A stretch of DNA of 64,000 bases from Thermovibrio guaymasensis. GTDB lineage: Bacteria; Aquificota; Aquificia; Desulfurobacteriales; Desulfurobacteriaceae. Under the pieces are notes generated by a model that was not told the origin of the DNA, searched no databases, and saw only the letters and a program-made list of their open reading frames with translations. Both the position numbers and the translations under genes were made by a program. This document shows positions 17,175 through 25,094 of the stretch, piece by piece (the first letter of the stretch is position 1; each line of letters begins with the position of its first letter). The stretch spans positions 310,001 through 374,000 of the forward strand of contig NZ_RBIE01000001.1 of assembly GCF_003633715.1 (NCBI RefSeq), written 5' to 3'.

Positions 17175-18884
17175 GTCAACGAGCCTCTTGTAGTCTGGAA
17201 TTTTTGAGTAGAGCTCCTTGTGGCTTCCCTTTCCTATAACCCTACCTTCCTTTATAAAGATTATCTCGTCACTGTTTAGAACGGTTGATAACCTGTGGGC
17301 TACGGTTATTAGGATTCTATCTCTAAACCTTTCGTCTATTGCCTTCTGGATTGCCCTTTCAGTTTCGCTGTCAAGTGCGCTTGTGGCCTCATCAAGTATT
17401 AAAACGTCCGGATCCTTCAAAACAGCCCTTGCTATTGCTATCCTCTGCCTCTGTCCTCCAGATAGCTGAATTCCACCTTCTCCAATTAGCGTGTCGTAGC
17501 CCTTAGGTAAAGAGGTTATAAAGTCGTGAATGTTCGCAATTTTAGCTGCTTCAACTACTTCTTCTAAGGTTGCCTCCGGCTTCCCTATTGAGATGTTTTC
17601 CTTTACAGTTCCTCTAAATAGGATTATTTCCTGGGACACCATTCCTATTCTCTTCCTTAAGGGTAAGAGTTTGTAGTTCCTGTAGTCTTTCCCGTTAACT
17701 TCTACTTTCCCCTCAGTCGGCTCGTAGAACCTTGGAATAAAGTTTACCAGTGTGCTTTTTCCGCTTCCGCTCTTTCCTACTATGGCGTACTTTTTCCCCT
17801 TTAGAAATGATATGTTAACTCCTTCAAGAGCCTTCCTTTTGGAGTTGGGATAGGAGAAGGAGACATCCTTAAACTTGATTTCTGATATACCTTCCTCTAA
17901 CTCCTCTTTTCCGTCCTTAATCTGATATTCGTCGGGGAGAGATAGGATTTCTTTAACCCTCTGGGCAACGGCACTTGACTGTTGAATCCTGTTGTAGTTC
18001 TGCCCCAACTTCCTTATCGGCTCGTAGGCCATTATGAGGGCTATGATGAAGGAGAAGAAGGCGCCGGGAGTTGTATGGCCAAGGAGTACTTCCCTTCCTC
18101 CGTAAAAAATTAGGAAACCTACTAAGAGAGCTCCCGTCATTTCAACAAGGGGAGGATATATTCCTTCTACTAGCTTTATCTTCATGAAGTCTTTCAGGTA
18201 CTTTTCGTTGTCTAACTTAAACAACCCTGAAAACTTTCCTTCAAGGCCGAAGAGTTTAATTTCCTTGATGTTCTTTACGCCTTCAAAGAGGTGGTTTGTA
18301 ATTATTGCCAACTTGTCCTGCACTCTATCTGTGTAGCGTTTTATCCTCTTTCCTATTTTTGAGATTGTGTAGCCTATTAAAGGCAGTCCGACAAAGCCGA
18401 TGAATGCCAGTTTAAAGTCTTGGTAGAAAACTACTCCGATTAAACCTATTGCTGTTAAGAGATTCCTTATAAAGGTCGCTACCTGTCTTGAGGTAAAGTC
18501 CTGAAGGAGGGAGGTGTCGTTTATCACCCTTGAAACAAAAGTTCCCGGAGGCTCTTTCTGGAAGTACTCTAGGGGGAGTCTAATTATCCTCTCGTAAAGT
18601 TCCTGCCTTAGATTTGTAATGACCTTCTGTCCCATGTACGACATTGAGTAGTAATTTGCAAAGAAGACTATCCCTTTAAGGAAGACTAGGCCTATGAGGA
18701 TTAGGGGAATTAACTTAATCATCTGGGGGTCTTTATTTACAAAGACTGAGTTGACAACGACCTTAACGAAGTAGGCAAGGTAAGAGGTAATGGCAGCGTT
18801 TAATATTAAAGTTATAACGGCTATTACTACTAGAAGTTTATGTTCCTTTAAGTATTTAAAGAGCCACCAGGGAACGTTTTTCAA
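17157..18884 (-). CDS. msbA: MsbA-type lipid A/oligosaccharide ABC exporter (fused TM and ATPase)
   Basis: 575 residues, the normal size for MsbA half-transporters. Residues 1-310 hold six membrane helices with the coupling-helix region FQKEPPGTFVSRVINDTSLLQDF. The C-terminal ATPase has Walker A GKSGSGKST, the signature LSGGQRQRIAIARA, Walker B VLILDEATSALDSE and the switch His in VAHRLSTV. As a homodimer it flips lipid A-core or another lipid-linked sugar from the inner to the outer leaflet of the inner membrane. Its place among LPS core genes favours lipid A export. The next gene, 9 bases upstream on the same strand order, is the polysaccharide deacetylase. A more general multidrug half-transporter cannot be fully excluded. 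Confidence 0.82.
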   Translation of the reverse strand: MKNVPWWLFKYLKEHKLLVVIAVITLILNAAITSYLAYFVKVVVNSVFVNKDPQMIKLIPLILIGLVFLKGIVFFANYYSMSYMGQKVITNLRQELYERIIRLPLEYFQKEPPGTFVSRVINDTSLLQDFTSRQVATFIRNLLTAIGLIGVVFYQDFKLAFIGFVGLPLIGYTISKIGKRIKRYTDRVQDKLAIITNHLFEGVKNIKEIKLFGLEGKFSGLFKLDNEKYLKDFMKIKLVEGIYPPLVEMTGALLVGFLIFYGGREVLLGHTTPGAFFSFIIALIMAYEPIRKLGQNYNRIQQSSAVAQRVKEILSLPDEYQIKDGKEELEEGISEIKFKDVSFSYPNSKRKALEGVNISFLKGKKYAIVGKSGSGKSTLVNFIPRFYEPTEGKVEVNGKDYRNYKLLPLRKRIGMVSQEIILFRGTVKENISIGKPEATLEEVVEAAKIANIHDFITSLPKGYDTLIGEGGIQLSGGQRQRIAIARAVLKDPDVLILDEATSALDSETERAIQKAIDERFRDRILITVAHRLSTVLNSDEIIFIKEGRVIGKGSHKELYSKIPDYKRLVDLQFSL

Positions 18885-18893
18885 CCGAACCTC

Positions 18894-19700
18894 CTAGGGA
18901 GAGTAGAGGAGGCTTCTTATTTTAAACCACCTTAAGCTCTTTTTCTCTCCTACTGCTAGCCTTTTTATTTCGCAAGAAGCCCTTCTGTTCCACCCCCTAA
19001 CTGTTGTGAAACAATATCTGTATCCAAACTTCTTTGCCGTTTCAAGGAGCTCCCCGTTGTAAATTCCCCAGGGAAATGCCAATGAATTTACTTTAATTCC
19101 TAAGTTTTTCTCAATTATCTCCTTAGAGAGTGAAAGCTCCCTCTCAGCCTCCCTTTTATCTTTTACCAGAATGCTAGTTAGTGATGTTCCAACTTTTACC
19201 TTTTTTCTCTCCTCTTCAGATAGGGAAAAGATTCTCCAGTCTTTTCCCTCCTCTTTAAAGGGCTTTCCTCCCCCTCCTACTGTTGCCCTGTGGGTTAGTC
19301 CGTGGGACTGGATGGAGAAGACGTCCTTCATTTCCTTCAGCTCTCCCCAGCTTAAAAATGCAGAGTTGTCCTTATTCAGAAATGAGTTTTTAAAGGCTTC
19401 ATAAGTTGATACGTTTGAGTAGTGGGGAGCTGTTCTAACTACTTGGGAGTTAAGGAGCCTTTCGGGGGAGACGAAGATAACTGCCGGAATGGAGAGCTCC
19501 TTTAAAATGGGGTAGGCGTAGTGGAATACGTCGTAAAAGCCGTCATCGAAAGTCACTAAAGCAGAAAAAGGGGGAGGATTCTCAGCCTCTTTAAGAGAAA
19601 CTAACCTTAACCTCCTCTTTAAGAAGAGCATCTGCTCTCTAAAGAGTTCTGGGTGAACTCCAAACTTAGGGTGAACCCTGTGGTAGAGTAAGACTAACAT
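18894..19700 (-). CDS. Polysaccharide deacetylase (NodB homology, CE4)
   Basis: 268 residues. The NodB fold is shown by motif 1 ALVTFDDGFYDV (about residue 48, catalytic and metal Asp), motif 2 SIQSHGLTHRA (metal His-x3-His, about 133) and the later segment LAFPWGIYN that matches the R/P-F-P-x-G motif 3. There is no signal peptide, so it probably acts on the cytoplasmic side on a lipid-linked or nucleotide-linked sugar. CE4 enzymes remove N- or O-acetyl groups. It overlaps the glycosyltransferase gene by 7 bases and precedes msbA by 9, so it belongs to the envelope polysaccharide operon. The exact substrate is unknown. Confidence 0.82.
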   Translation of the reverse strand: MLVLLYHRVHPKFGVHPELFREQMLFLKRRLRLVSLKEAENPPPFSALVTFDDGFYDVFHYAYPILKELSIPAVIFVSPERLLNSQVVRTAPHYSNVSTYEAFKNSFLNKDNSAFLSWGELKEMKDVFSIQSHGLTHRATVGGGGKPFKEEGKDWRIFSLSEEERKKVKVGTSLTSILVKDKREAERELSLSKEIIEKNLGIKVNSLAFPWGIYNGELLETAKKFGYRYCFTTVRGWNRRASCEIKRLAVGEKKSLRWFKIRSLLYSP

Positions 19701-20776
19701 TTAACCTTCTCTAAATCAGAGAGTATCCTTTTAATTACTTCCTTCCAGTGAAACTGTTTTCCGTACTCTTTAGATTCTATCATTACCCTCCTTGTCCTTT
19801 CGGGATTTTCAGTAACTTCTCGGAAAGCTTCAGTAAAGGACTTTTCATCCTTTGGCTTAAAGTAAAAGAAGTAGTCCTTCGCAACGATCCTAACCGGCCC
19901 TATGTCAGAAGCTATCGTAGGAATTCCGACAGCAAGGTACTCGTAGACCTTTAGAGGAATCGTTTTCTGCTCATCAGTAAAGGGTGCTACCATTATGTCA
20001 ACCTCAGAGAGCTCCGAGGGGATAAGGTTTTGGGGTACAAACCCTGTAAACTTTACTTTATGGATAACCCCGTACTCCTTTGCCAACTTACGGGCCTTTT
20101 CTAATTTGTCGCTTTTTCCTCCTATTATTTTTAGCTTTGAGGGTAAGTTTTTAATCGCTCTTAAGAGGAAATCTATTCCCTTTTCGGGGTTAAGGCTTCC
20201 TAAGTACCCGAGAGTGTATACTTCCTTTTCCCTGAATTCAGGAGAAAAGTTTATAAGCTCATCTTTAACCGGATAGTGGTAGGTCCAGAGTTTAACTTTA
20301 GGAAACCCTTTAAGCTTGTCGTAAACTTTTGGAGAAACCGTGTATACGACGTCTGCTTTTTTAACTGCTTCAATAAAAGTTTTGTCTTGGTGATTCTCAA
20401 AAACGATTTTGAAATTTAGCAAATTCTTAAGTCTGGAAAGTTTTACAACATGGTCTGCTTTTGAAAGGAAAACCCAGTTGTTAGAACCTAGATTCTTCTT
20501 AAGGTCTTTTAATAAAGTTATGAAGTTTTGTAGAGAAGATAGCCCTTTATGTTTTGAAGATAGTCTTACGTGTAATTTGTCTTGAAATTTAATTCCTATA
20601 AATGAACTAAGTTCCTTTTCTCCCTTGGTTGGCCTAAGATTCCTTAAGTAGATGTACGAATCAATACCGTACTTGGCGAAATAAGCAGACATTAGTATTT
20701 GATGAACAGAGTGAGCACTTGAGTCAAAGGCGGCTATCGGTCCTAACCTGTAGACCTTGAAGTCGGTTCTTAACAA
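19694..20776 (-). CDS. GT4-family glycosyltransferase
   Basis: 360 residues from TTG 20776 with GGGAGG about 10 bases upstream. The C-terminal half is clearly GT4: LGYLGSLNPEKGIDFLLRAI near residue 190, VKFTGFVPQNLIPSELSEVDIMVAPF and the E-x7-E site IPLKVYEYLAVGIPTIASD. The N-terminal half (residues 1-170) is less typical, and its DNA (about 20300-20776) looks richer in A+T than the neighbours, with more AAA/TTT runs, which may mark a more recently gained or fast-changing acceptor domain. Only 17 bases separate it from the divergent glycosyltransferase at 20794. Donor and acceptor sugars are unknown. Confidence 0.8.
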   Translation of the reverse strand: MLRTDFKVYRLGPIAAFDSSAHSVHQILMSAYFAKYGIDSYIYLRNLRPTKGEKELSSFIGIKFQDKLHVRLSSKHKGLSSLQNFITLLKDLKKNLGSNNWVFLSKADHVVKLSRLKNLLNFKIVFENHQDKTFIEAVKKADVVYTVSPKVYDKLKGFPKVKLWTYHYPVKDELINFSPEFREKEVYTLGYLGSLNPEKGIDFLLRAIKNLPSKLKIIGGKSDKLEKARKLAKEYGVIHKVKFTGFVPQNLIPSELSEVDIMVAPFTDEQKTIPLKVYEYLAVGIPTIASDIGPVRIVAKDYFFYFKPKDEKSFTEAFREVTENPERTRRVMIESKEYGKQFHWKEVIKRILSDLEKVKC

Positions 20777-20785
20777 CTTTAAAAT
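20757..20785 (+). promoter_or_regulatory. Sigma70-type promoter for the glycosyltransferase at 20794, probably leaderless
   Basis: TTGAAG at 20757-20762 and TAAAAT at 20780-20785 are separated by 17 bases. The start codon follows the -10 box by only 8 bases and has no ribosome site (TTCCTCCCT precedes it), so the predicted transcript would begin at or next to the ATG. The -35 box lies inside the divergent gene's first codons. Confidence 0.5.
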
Positions 20786-20793
20786 TCCTCCCT

Positions 20794-21939
20794 ATGAAGA
20801 AAGTTGCGATATTCTATAAAACTTTTAGTACTTTCGGTGGCCAGGAAAAGGTTGTATACAACTTCTCCCACTTCCTTGCACAGAAAGGTTACTTGGTTGA
20901 AGTTTATGCATATAAAGTAAAATCTCCCTCTAAACTTCCAAACTTGGTTGTTAGGAAAGTTTTCGTTCCGAATTTGGGAAGGGCCTTTAGGAACCTGTTC
21001 TTTTCTCTTTTGTCATACCTTATCGCTAAGAAGTTGAAGGAGGAAGGTTTTATTACTTTAGGCTTTGGAAAGACCTTCTATCAGGATATCTTTAGGGCCG
21101 GAGGAGGAATTCATAAGTATTACATTGAGAGGGCGAAGTATAAGTACGAGTCTTCCGTTGGGAGAGCTCTTTACACTTTAAAGAAGAAGTTTCTACCCTC
21201 TTACTGGGTTACTTCTTTTATTGAGAAGTTAACCTTTGAGAGTCCTAACTTAAAGGCAATTATCGTTCCTACCAATTTTGTTAAGGATCAAATACTTACT
21301 TTCTACTCTCCAAAGGCCGATTTAGTCCTGATAAGGAACGGGGTTAACCTTTTGAGGTTTTCTCCCGAAAAGGGATATTTGGGGGATAAACTTAGGGAGG
21401 AACTTGGAATTTCTAAAAGTGAATTTGTCTTTTCTTACGTCTCTTCAAACTTTGAACTCAAAGGGTTTCAGTATCTTTTAAAGGCGTGTCAAATTTTAAA
21501 GGAAAGGGGAATTAATTTTAAGCTGATTGCTGCGGGAGATAGCAGTAAGAGGTGGATGGAGGAGTTAAAGGGGAGGGGACTCGAAGGTAGAGTTTACCTA
21601 CTTGGAAAAGTTAGTAATGTAGAGTCTGTTTACCTTGCGAGTGACTTTTTCGTATACCCTACTCTCTTTGACGCTTCCTCAAACGCCGTTCTTGAGGCTA
21701 TGGCCTGCGGTATTCCCGTTATTGCCAGTAAGTACTCAGGAACTGGGGAGCTTATTACAGAGGGAGTTTCCGGTTTTCTGATAAGTTCTCCAGAAAACCC
21801 TGAAGAAATTGCCCTGAAGATGGAGCTTGCCCTTAAGAGCTCCTTTAAAGAGATGGGGCTTGCCGCTAGGAAGGAGGCTGAAAAGTACCCAGAGGAAAAG
21901 GTCTTTGATGAGTACGAGAAAGTTCTACGAAGCATTTAA
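20794..21939 (+). CDS. GT4-family glycosyltransferase (WaaG-like)
   Basis: 381 residues from ATG 20794. GT-B fold with MKKVAIFYKTFSTFGGQEKVVYNFSHFLAQKG at the start, a RAGGGIHKYYIERAKY stretch near residue 105 that resembles the D/G-R-x-x-GGxH region of WaaG, and the C-terminal donor site VLLIRNGVNLLRFSP, VSSNFELKGFQYLLKAC, then DASSNAVLEAMACGIPVIASKYSGTGELI with the E-x7-E pair. WaaG adds the first hexose to the inner heptose of the LPS core, which suits the presence of heptosyltransferase and ligase genes. The start has no ribosome site, and the promoter box ends 8 bases before it. The assignment to WaaG rather than another GT4 is tentative. Confidence 0.82.
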   Translation: MKKVAIFYKTFSTFGGQEKVVYNFSHFLAQKGYLVEVYAYKVKSPSKLPNLVVRKVFVPNLGRAFRNLFFSLLSYLIAKKLKEEGFITLGFGKTFYQDIFRAGGGIHKYYIERAKYKYESSVGRALYTLKKKFLPSYWVTSFIEKLTFESPNLKAIIVPTNFVKDQILTFYSPKADLVLIRNGVNLLRFSPEKGYLGDKLREELGISKSEFVFSYVSSNFELKGFQYLLKACQILKERGINFKLIAAGDSSKRWMEELKGRGLEGRVYLLGKVSNVESVYLASDFFVYPTLFDASSNAVLEAMACGIPVIASKYSGTGELITEGVSGFLISSPENPEEIALKMELALKSSFKEMGLAARKEAEKYPEEKVFDEYEKVLRSI

Positions 21940-23131
21940 GTTCCTTTGGGATGAAAGGTTCTGGGCTTATCTGTTCCTCTTTTCAATTCCCGTCTCTGTT
22001 CCTCTAGCACGAACGTCTTTAAAATTATTTTTGCTCGTTTTCTTTCTAAATGTTTTGTTTAGGTTAAGGAAGTTAAAACTTGAGAAGGTTGACTTCATAG
22101 TTTTATCCTTTCCAGCCTATCAGTTTATTACTCTTTTGTTTAAGGGAGAGCTTATCAATTTCCTGAGAGTTCCTAACGGAATTCTTCCTTCCCTTTCCTA
22201 CTTACTAAGGTTTTCAGCCGTGGATGTGGTTAGGGCTCTTAAAATTTTCCTAATAGGCTCAAGTGTTCTCTCTTTTGCGGTTATACTTCAATCCCTCCTT
22301 CCAATCCCCGACTACATCATTCTTCTTCGCGGAGATTTCCAATTCCACTTTCACTTTTCCGTAGTTCGTCCCCTCCATACCTTTGTCGGACATCCTTTGA
22401 CTGCGGGAGCCCTATCCTCAACAGGTTTTATATTATCTGTAATCCTGTACTTAAAGTTTAAGAGGTTCCTTTACCTATTTTCTGCTTTTTTAAACCTGCT
22501 AGCTGTAATTTTGCTCTTTGATAGGACTTACTGGTTGGCCGTCTCTCTCGTTTGTTTTGTAATTTTCTTCTTAGTTTTGAGGAACTTTAGGCTTTTTATT
22601 CCCTTCGCTTTAATATTTATCCTCTCTGTTTTAACCGTTCCTCAAATTAAAGAGAGGTTTACTTCTATTTTTGACGTTAAGCACAACGCGAGTAACAGGT
22701 ATAGGCTTGCAATGTGGGTAGGAGCTCTTGAGTTTTACTCTCAAGCTCCTATAGAGGAAAAGCTTTTTGGAGTTGGAAGGGAAGGTTATAAGAGTGAAGT
22801 AAGACCTTTTGTAGAGAGGGCGGAGAAAAAGTTTAATTTAAGCCCTCACCTCTTTTCGCACCTTCACAGTGACTACGTAACAGTTTTGGTCTGGTACGGC
22901 CTTTTAGGTTTAGTTATCTTCCTTTTTGTCTTCTTCTACCTGCTCTTTCTTAACTTAAGGGCCTTTAGGGAAACTTCCGACTACCTTTATCTCTTCTTCT
23001 TTTCCTTTTACCTTCTGATTTTGATTGGTGGCATTTTCGAGTACAACTTTGAGGATGGAGTTGTGAAGTGTACGATCTATTCACTGATGGGCCTTAACGT
23101 TAAGCTCTTAAAAGGAGGGAGAGCTCTCTAA
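21908..23131 (+). CDS. waaL: O-antigen ligase (WaaL/RfaL-like) membrane protein
   Basis: 407 residues from ATG 21908 (AGGAAAAGG upstream), overlapping the glycosyltransferase by 32 bases. About 10-12 membrane helices are seen. Between the later helices is a large periplasmic loop containing KLFGVGREGYKSEVRPF and then LFSHLHSDYVTVLVWYGLLGL, the H-x-H-[ND]-x-[YF]-x8-GxxGL motif of the Wzy_C/O-antigen ligase family. WaaL transfers undecaprenyl-linked O-polysaccharide to the lipid A core in the periplasm. An O-antigen polymerase (Wzy) has the same domain, but the core-gene context favours a ligase. The 3' end overlaps convergent thiE by 32 bases. Confidence 0.75.
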   Translation: MSTRKFYEAFKFLWDERFWAYLFLFSIPVSVPLARTSLKLFLLVFFLNVLFRLRKLKLEKVDFIVLSFPAYQFITLLFKGELINFLRVPNGILPSLSYLLRFSAVDVVRALKIFLIGSSVLSFAVILQSLLPIPDYIILLRGDFQFHFHFSVVRPLHTFVGHPLTAGALSSTGFILSVILYLKFKRFLYLFSAFLNLLAVILLFDRTYWLAVSLVCFVIFFLVLRNFRLFIPFALIFILSVLTVPQIKERFTSIFDVKHNASNRYRLAMWVGALEFYSQAPIEEKLFGVGREGYKSEVRPFVERAEKKFNLSPHLFSHLHSDYVTVLVWYGLLGLVIFLFVFFYLLFLNLRAFRETSDYLYLFFFSFYLLILIGGIFEYNFEDGVVKCTIYSLMGLNVKLLKGGRAL

Positions 23132-23741
23132 CATTCTCGTAAGGATCCCCCTTTTCAAAGGCAGCCCTTACAACGGCAATTCCTGAAGGTTTGCACTTAG
23201 CCACTTCCTTAACGTTCTCTTTAAAAATCCCTCCAATTGCTACCACTGGAAGTTCTGAAACCTCAACAGCCCTACACAGGTTTTCAACTCCCGTTACAGG
23301 GTCGGGATTTTCTTTCGTCGTTGTAGGGAATACCGGTCCAAAGCCTATGTAGTCAATGAACTCCTTCTTCCTGTTTGCCTCTTTTACCTGGTTCAAGTTG
23401 TGGGTGGAGAGTCCGACTATGAAGTCTTCTCCTGCAATCTCTTTGGCGTACTTAACCGGTAAGTCGTCCTGCCCGAGGTGAACTCCGTCGGCATCGGCGG
23501 CAATTGCAAGGTCAAGCCTGTCGTTGACTATAAAGAGGGCGTTGTGGTGTTTTGTTGCTTCCCTTACTAGCAAGGCCTCTTCAAGCATCTCCTTTGCTGT
23601 TTTTCTCTTTGCCCTATACTGGACTACCTTTGCTCCGCCGAGGATTGCCCTCTCAACGGCTTCGTAGATATTAAAGACGTTTAAAAAGCGCTCGTCGGTT
23701 ATTACGTAGAGGAACTGCCTTTCGGCGGGGAGCTCTTTCAT
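23100..23741 (-). CDS. thiE: Thiamine-phosphate synthase
   Basis: 213 residues from ATG 23741 (MKELPAERQFLYVITD), chosen because any longer frame would run through the tRNA gene. TIM barrel with VVQYRAKRKT (pyrophosphate binding), FIVNDRLDLAIAADADGVHLGQDDL and FGPVFPTTTKENPDPVTGVE, ending in PVVAIGGIFKEN. It joins hydroxymethylpyrimidine diphosphate and thiazole phosphate to thiamine phosphate. It lies downstream of rpsT and tRNA-Val on the same strand, and no THI-box (TPP riboswitch) was recognised in front of it. The last 32 bases overlap the end of waaL. Confidence 0.93.
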   Translation of the reverse strand: MKELPAERQFLYVITDERFLNVFNIYEAVERAILGGAKVVQYRAKRKTAKEMLEEALLVREATKHHNALFIVNDRLDLAIAADADGVHLGQDDLPVKYAKEIAGEDFIVGLSTHNLNQVKEANRKKEFIDYIGFGPVFPTTTKENPDPVTGVENLCRAVEVSELPVVAIGGIFKENVKEVAKCKPSGIAVVRAAFEKGDPYENVRELSLLLRA

Positions 23742-23774
23742 AGGTGGGTTTTCTCCCGGGGGGATTTTTATTAA

Positions 23775-23849
23775 TGGTAGGGCCGAGGGGTTTCGAACCC
23801 CTGACCTCCACCGCGTCAAGGTGGCGCTCTCCCACTGAGCTACGGCCCT
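23775..23849 (-). tRNA. tRNA-Val (GAC)
   Basis: On the minus strand the cloverleaf starts AGGGCCG (acceptor), TA, GCTC D-stem, anticodon stem CCACC/GGTGG around loop TTGACGC giving anticodon GAC, variable AGGTC, T-arm AGGGG-TTCGAAC-CCCT and 3' CGGCCCT. The discriminator A and CCA are encoded (23775-23778). It sits between rpsT and thiE, all on the same strand, so it is likely cut from a longer transcript. Confidence 0.96.
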
Positions 23850-23871
23850 ACTTCACGGGTGAAATATAGGC

Positions 23872-24159
23872 TTACTGCTGCTGTCCTGCAAGCTCCTTTT
23901 CTAGTTTAGCAACTGCAGAGGCTACCCTTGACTGTCTCCTTGCAGCTTCGTTCTTGTGGATAGCTCCCCTTGCAGCAGCCCTTTCAATCCACTTCATTGC
24001 AACTCTAAGCTGCTCCTTGGCCCTTTCTAGGTCTTTTTGAGCTACTGCCTCAAGTACTTTCTTGGCTTCAGTTTTCATTCTCCTTACGTAGTACCTGTTC
24101 CTTTCCCTTCTCTTTATGTTCTGGCGAAGCCTCTTCTTTGCAGACTTAGTGTTGGGCAT
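23872..24159 (-). CDS. rpsT: 30S ribosomal protein S20
   Basis: 95 residues. The N-terminus MPNTKSAKKRLRQNIKRRERN and the later IHKNEAARRQSRVASAVAKL match S20, a helical protein that binds 16S rRNA early in small-subunit assembly. It is a little longer than the E. coli protein because of a short GQQQ tail. The start has GGAGGAAGGT upstream. It is divergent from the outer-membrane protein gene at 24287 and lies upstream of tRNA-Val and thiE on the same strand. Confidence 0.96.
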   Translation of the reverse strand: MPNTKSAKKRLRQNIKRRERNRYYVRRMKTEAKKVLEAVAQKDLERAKEQLRVAMKWIERAAARGAIHKNEAARRQSRVASAVAKLEKELAGQQQ

Positions 24160-24237
24160 TACCTTCCTCCGGCTGAGTTTGAGTTTGCAGGGTGAAGTTT
24201 ATAGCAAACTTTTATAGAAGGCAAGGCGTCAAGTAAG

Positions 24238-24243
24238 TATAAT
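24238..24243 (+). promoter_or_regulatory. Putative -10 box for the outer-membrane protein gene
   Basis: A perfect TATAAT lies 44 bases before the ATG at 24287. No good -35 box is seen 16-18 bases upstream (TAGAAG at best), so the call is weak. A GGAGGAGG ribosome site precedes the start codon. Confidence 0.35.
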
Positions 24244-24286
24244 AAGTGACCAAAGACCCCCTATTAAGTAAAGACCGGAGGAGGCT

Positions 24287-25081
24287 ATGAAAAGATTTCT
24301 TGTAGTTCTTACTTCCGTTTTTGCTTTAACTACAACTGCCGGTGCTGTTACAATTTCAGGCGGTGCAGGTGCGTGGAAGGAAAAGCCTTCAGGCTGGATA
24401 GAGTATACGGAGAATAAGGGAGCAGGAGTTTCTGCTAAAACTAATGTTGATGTAAAGGATGACCTTCACATTGACGATGAAACAAAGGCCTTTGGCTGGT
24501 TTAAGATTTCAGATATTCCCTTCTTACCGGATGTTAAAGTGAGATACACCCCCATGAAGTTTACAGGTAGTGGTATTGCAACTACCACTTTTACCTTCGG
24601 TAAGCTTACTGTTCCTGCCAAATCAAAAGTTAGTAGTAAGGTAGAAGCTAACCAATATGATGTAATCCTCACTTATAACTTTCCATTTATCAAAACGGCT
24701 ACTGCTAACAAATTGAACCTTCAGTGGGGTATTAACGTTAAGGTTATAGATGGTTATGCTAAGGTTAAGTACTCTGATCCAACCTCTCCTGGTGGCTGGA
24801 GGGAGGATAGTAAGAGTGCAACTATTCCGGTTCCTATGGCTCACCTTGAAGGAGAAGTTAGACCAGTTTCCCTCTTTGGACTCTCCTTTGAAGGTAACTG
24901 GGTAGGTTATTCCGGAAGCCAGTTTTACGATGTGGTCGGTGAGTTTAAGGTCTACCCTCATAAGAACCTCTTTGTAGGTGTAGGTTACAGGTATCAGAGG
25001 CTAAAACTTGATGACATAAGCGACGTTTCTTCAGACTTAAAAGTTAAAGGTGCTTTTGCAGAGGCTGGATTTACCTTTTAG
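24287..25081 (+). CDS. Outer-membrane beta-barrel protein (TIGR04219-like)
   Basis: 264 residues. Sec signal peptide MKRFLVVLTSVFALTTTAGAV with cleavage near residue 20, then about eight alternating strands with Gly/Tyr/Phe turns and a C-terminal AEAGFTF that ends in Phe, as outer-membrane barrels do. The early GGAGAWKEKPSGWIEY stretch and overall length fit the TIGR04219 outer-membrane family found in Campylobacterota and Gammaproteobacteria, function unknown. It has its own likely promoter and a strong ribosome site, so it may be well expressed. The aminotransferase gene follows after 13 bases but is probably unrelated in function. Confidence 0.65.
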   Translation: MKRFLVVLTSVFALTTTAGAVTISGGAGAWKEKPSGWIEYTENKGAGVSAKTNVDVKDDLHIDDETKAFGWFKISDIPFLPDVKVRYTPMKFTGSGIATTTFTFGKLTVPAKSKVSSKVEANQYDVILTYNFPFIKTATANKLNLQWGINVKVIDGYAKVKYSDPTSPGGWREDSKSATIPVPMAHLEGEVRPVSLFGLSFEGNWVGYSGSQFYDVVGEFKVYPHKNLFVGVGYRYQRLKLDDISDVSSDLKVKGAFAEAGFTF

Positions 25082-25094
25082 GTAAAGGGATGAG

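Noticed and set aside
23742-23819. An N-terminal extension of thiE
   Set aside because: It would translate through the 3' part of tRNA-Val; ATG 23741 fits the family start.
23851-23863. TTCACGGGTGAA hairpin after rpsT
   Set aside because: Only five pairs and no U-tract, so not a convincing terminator.
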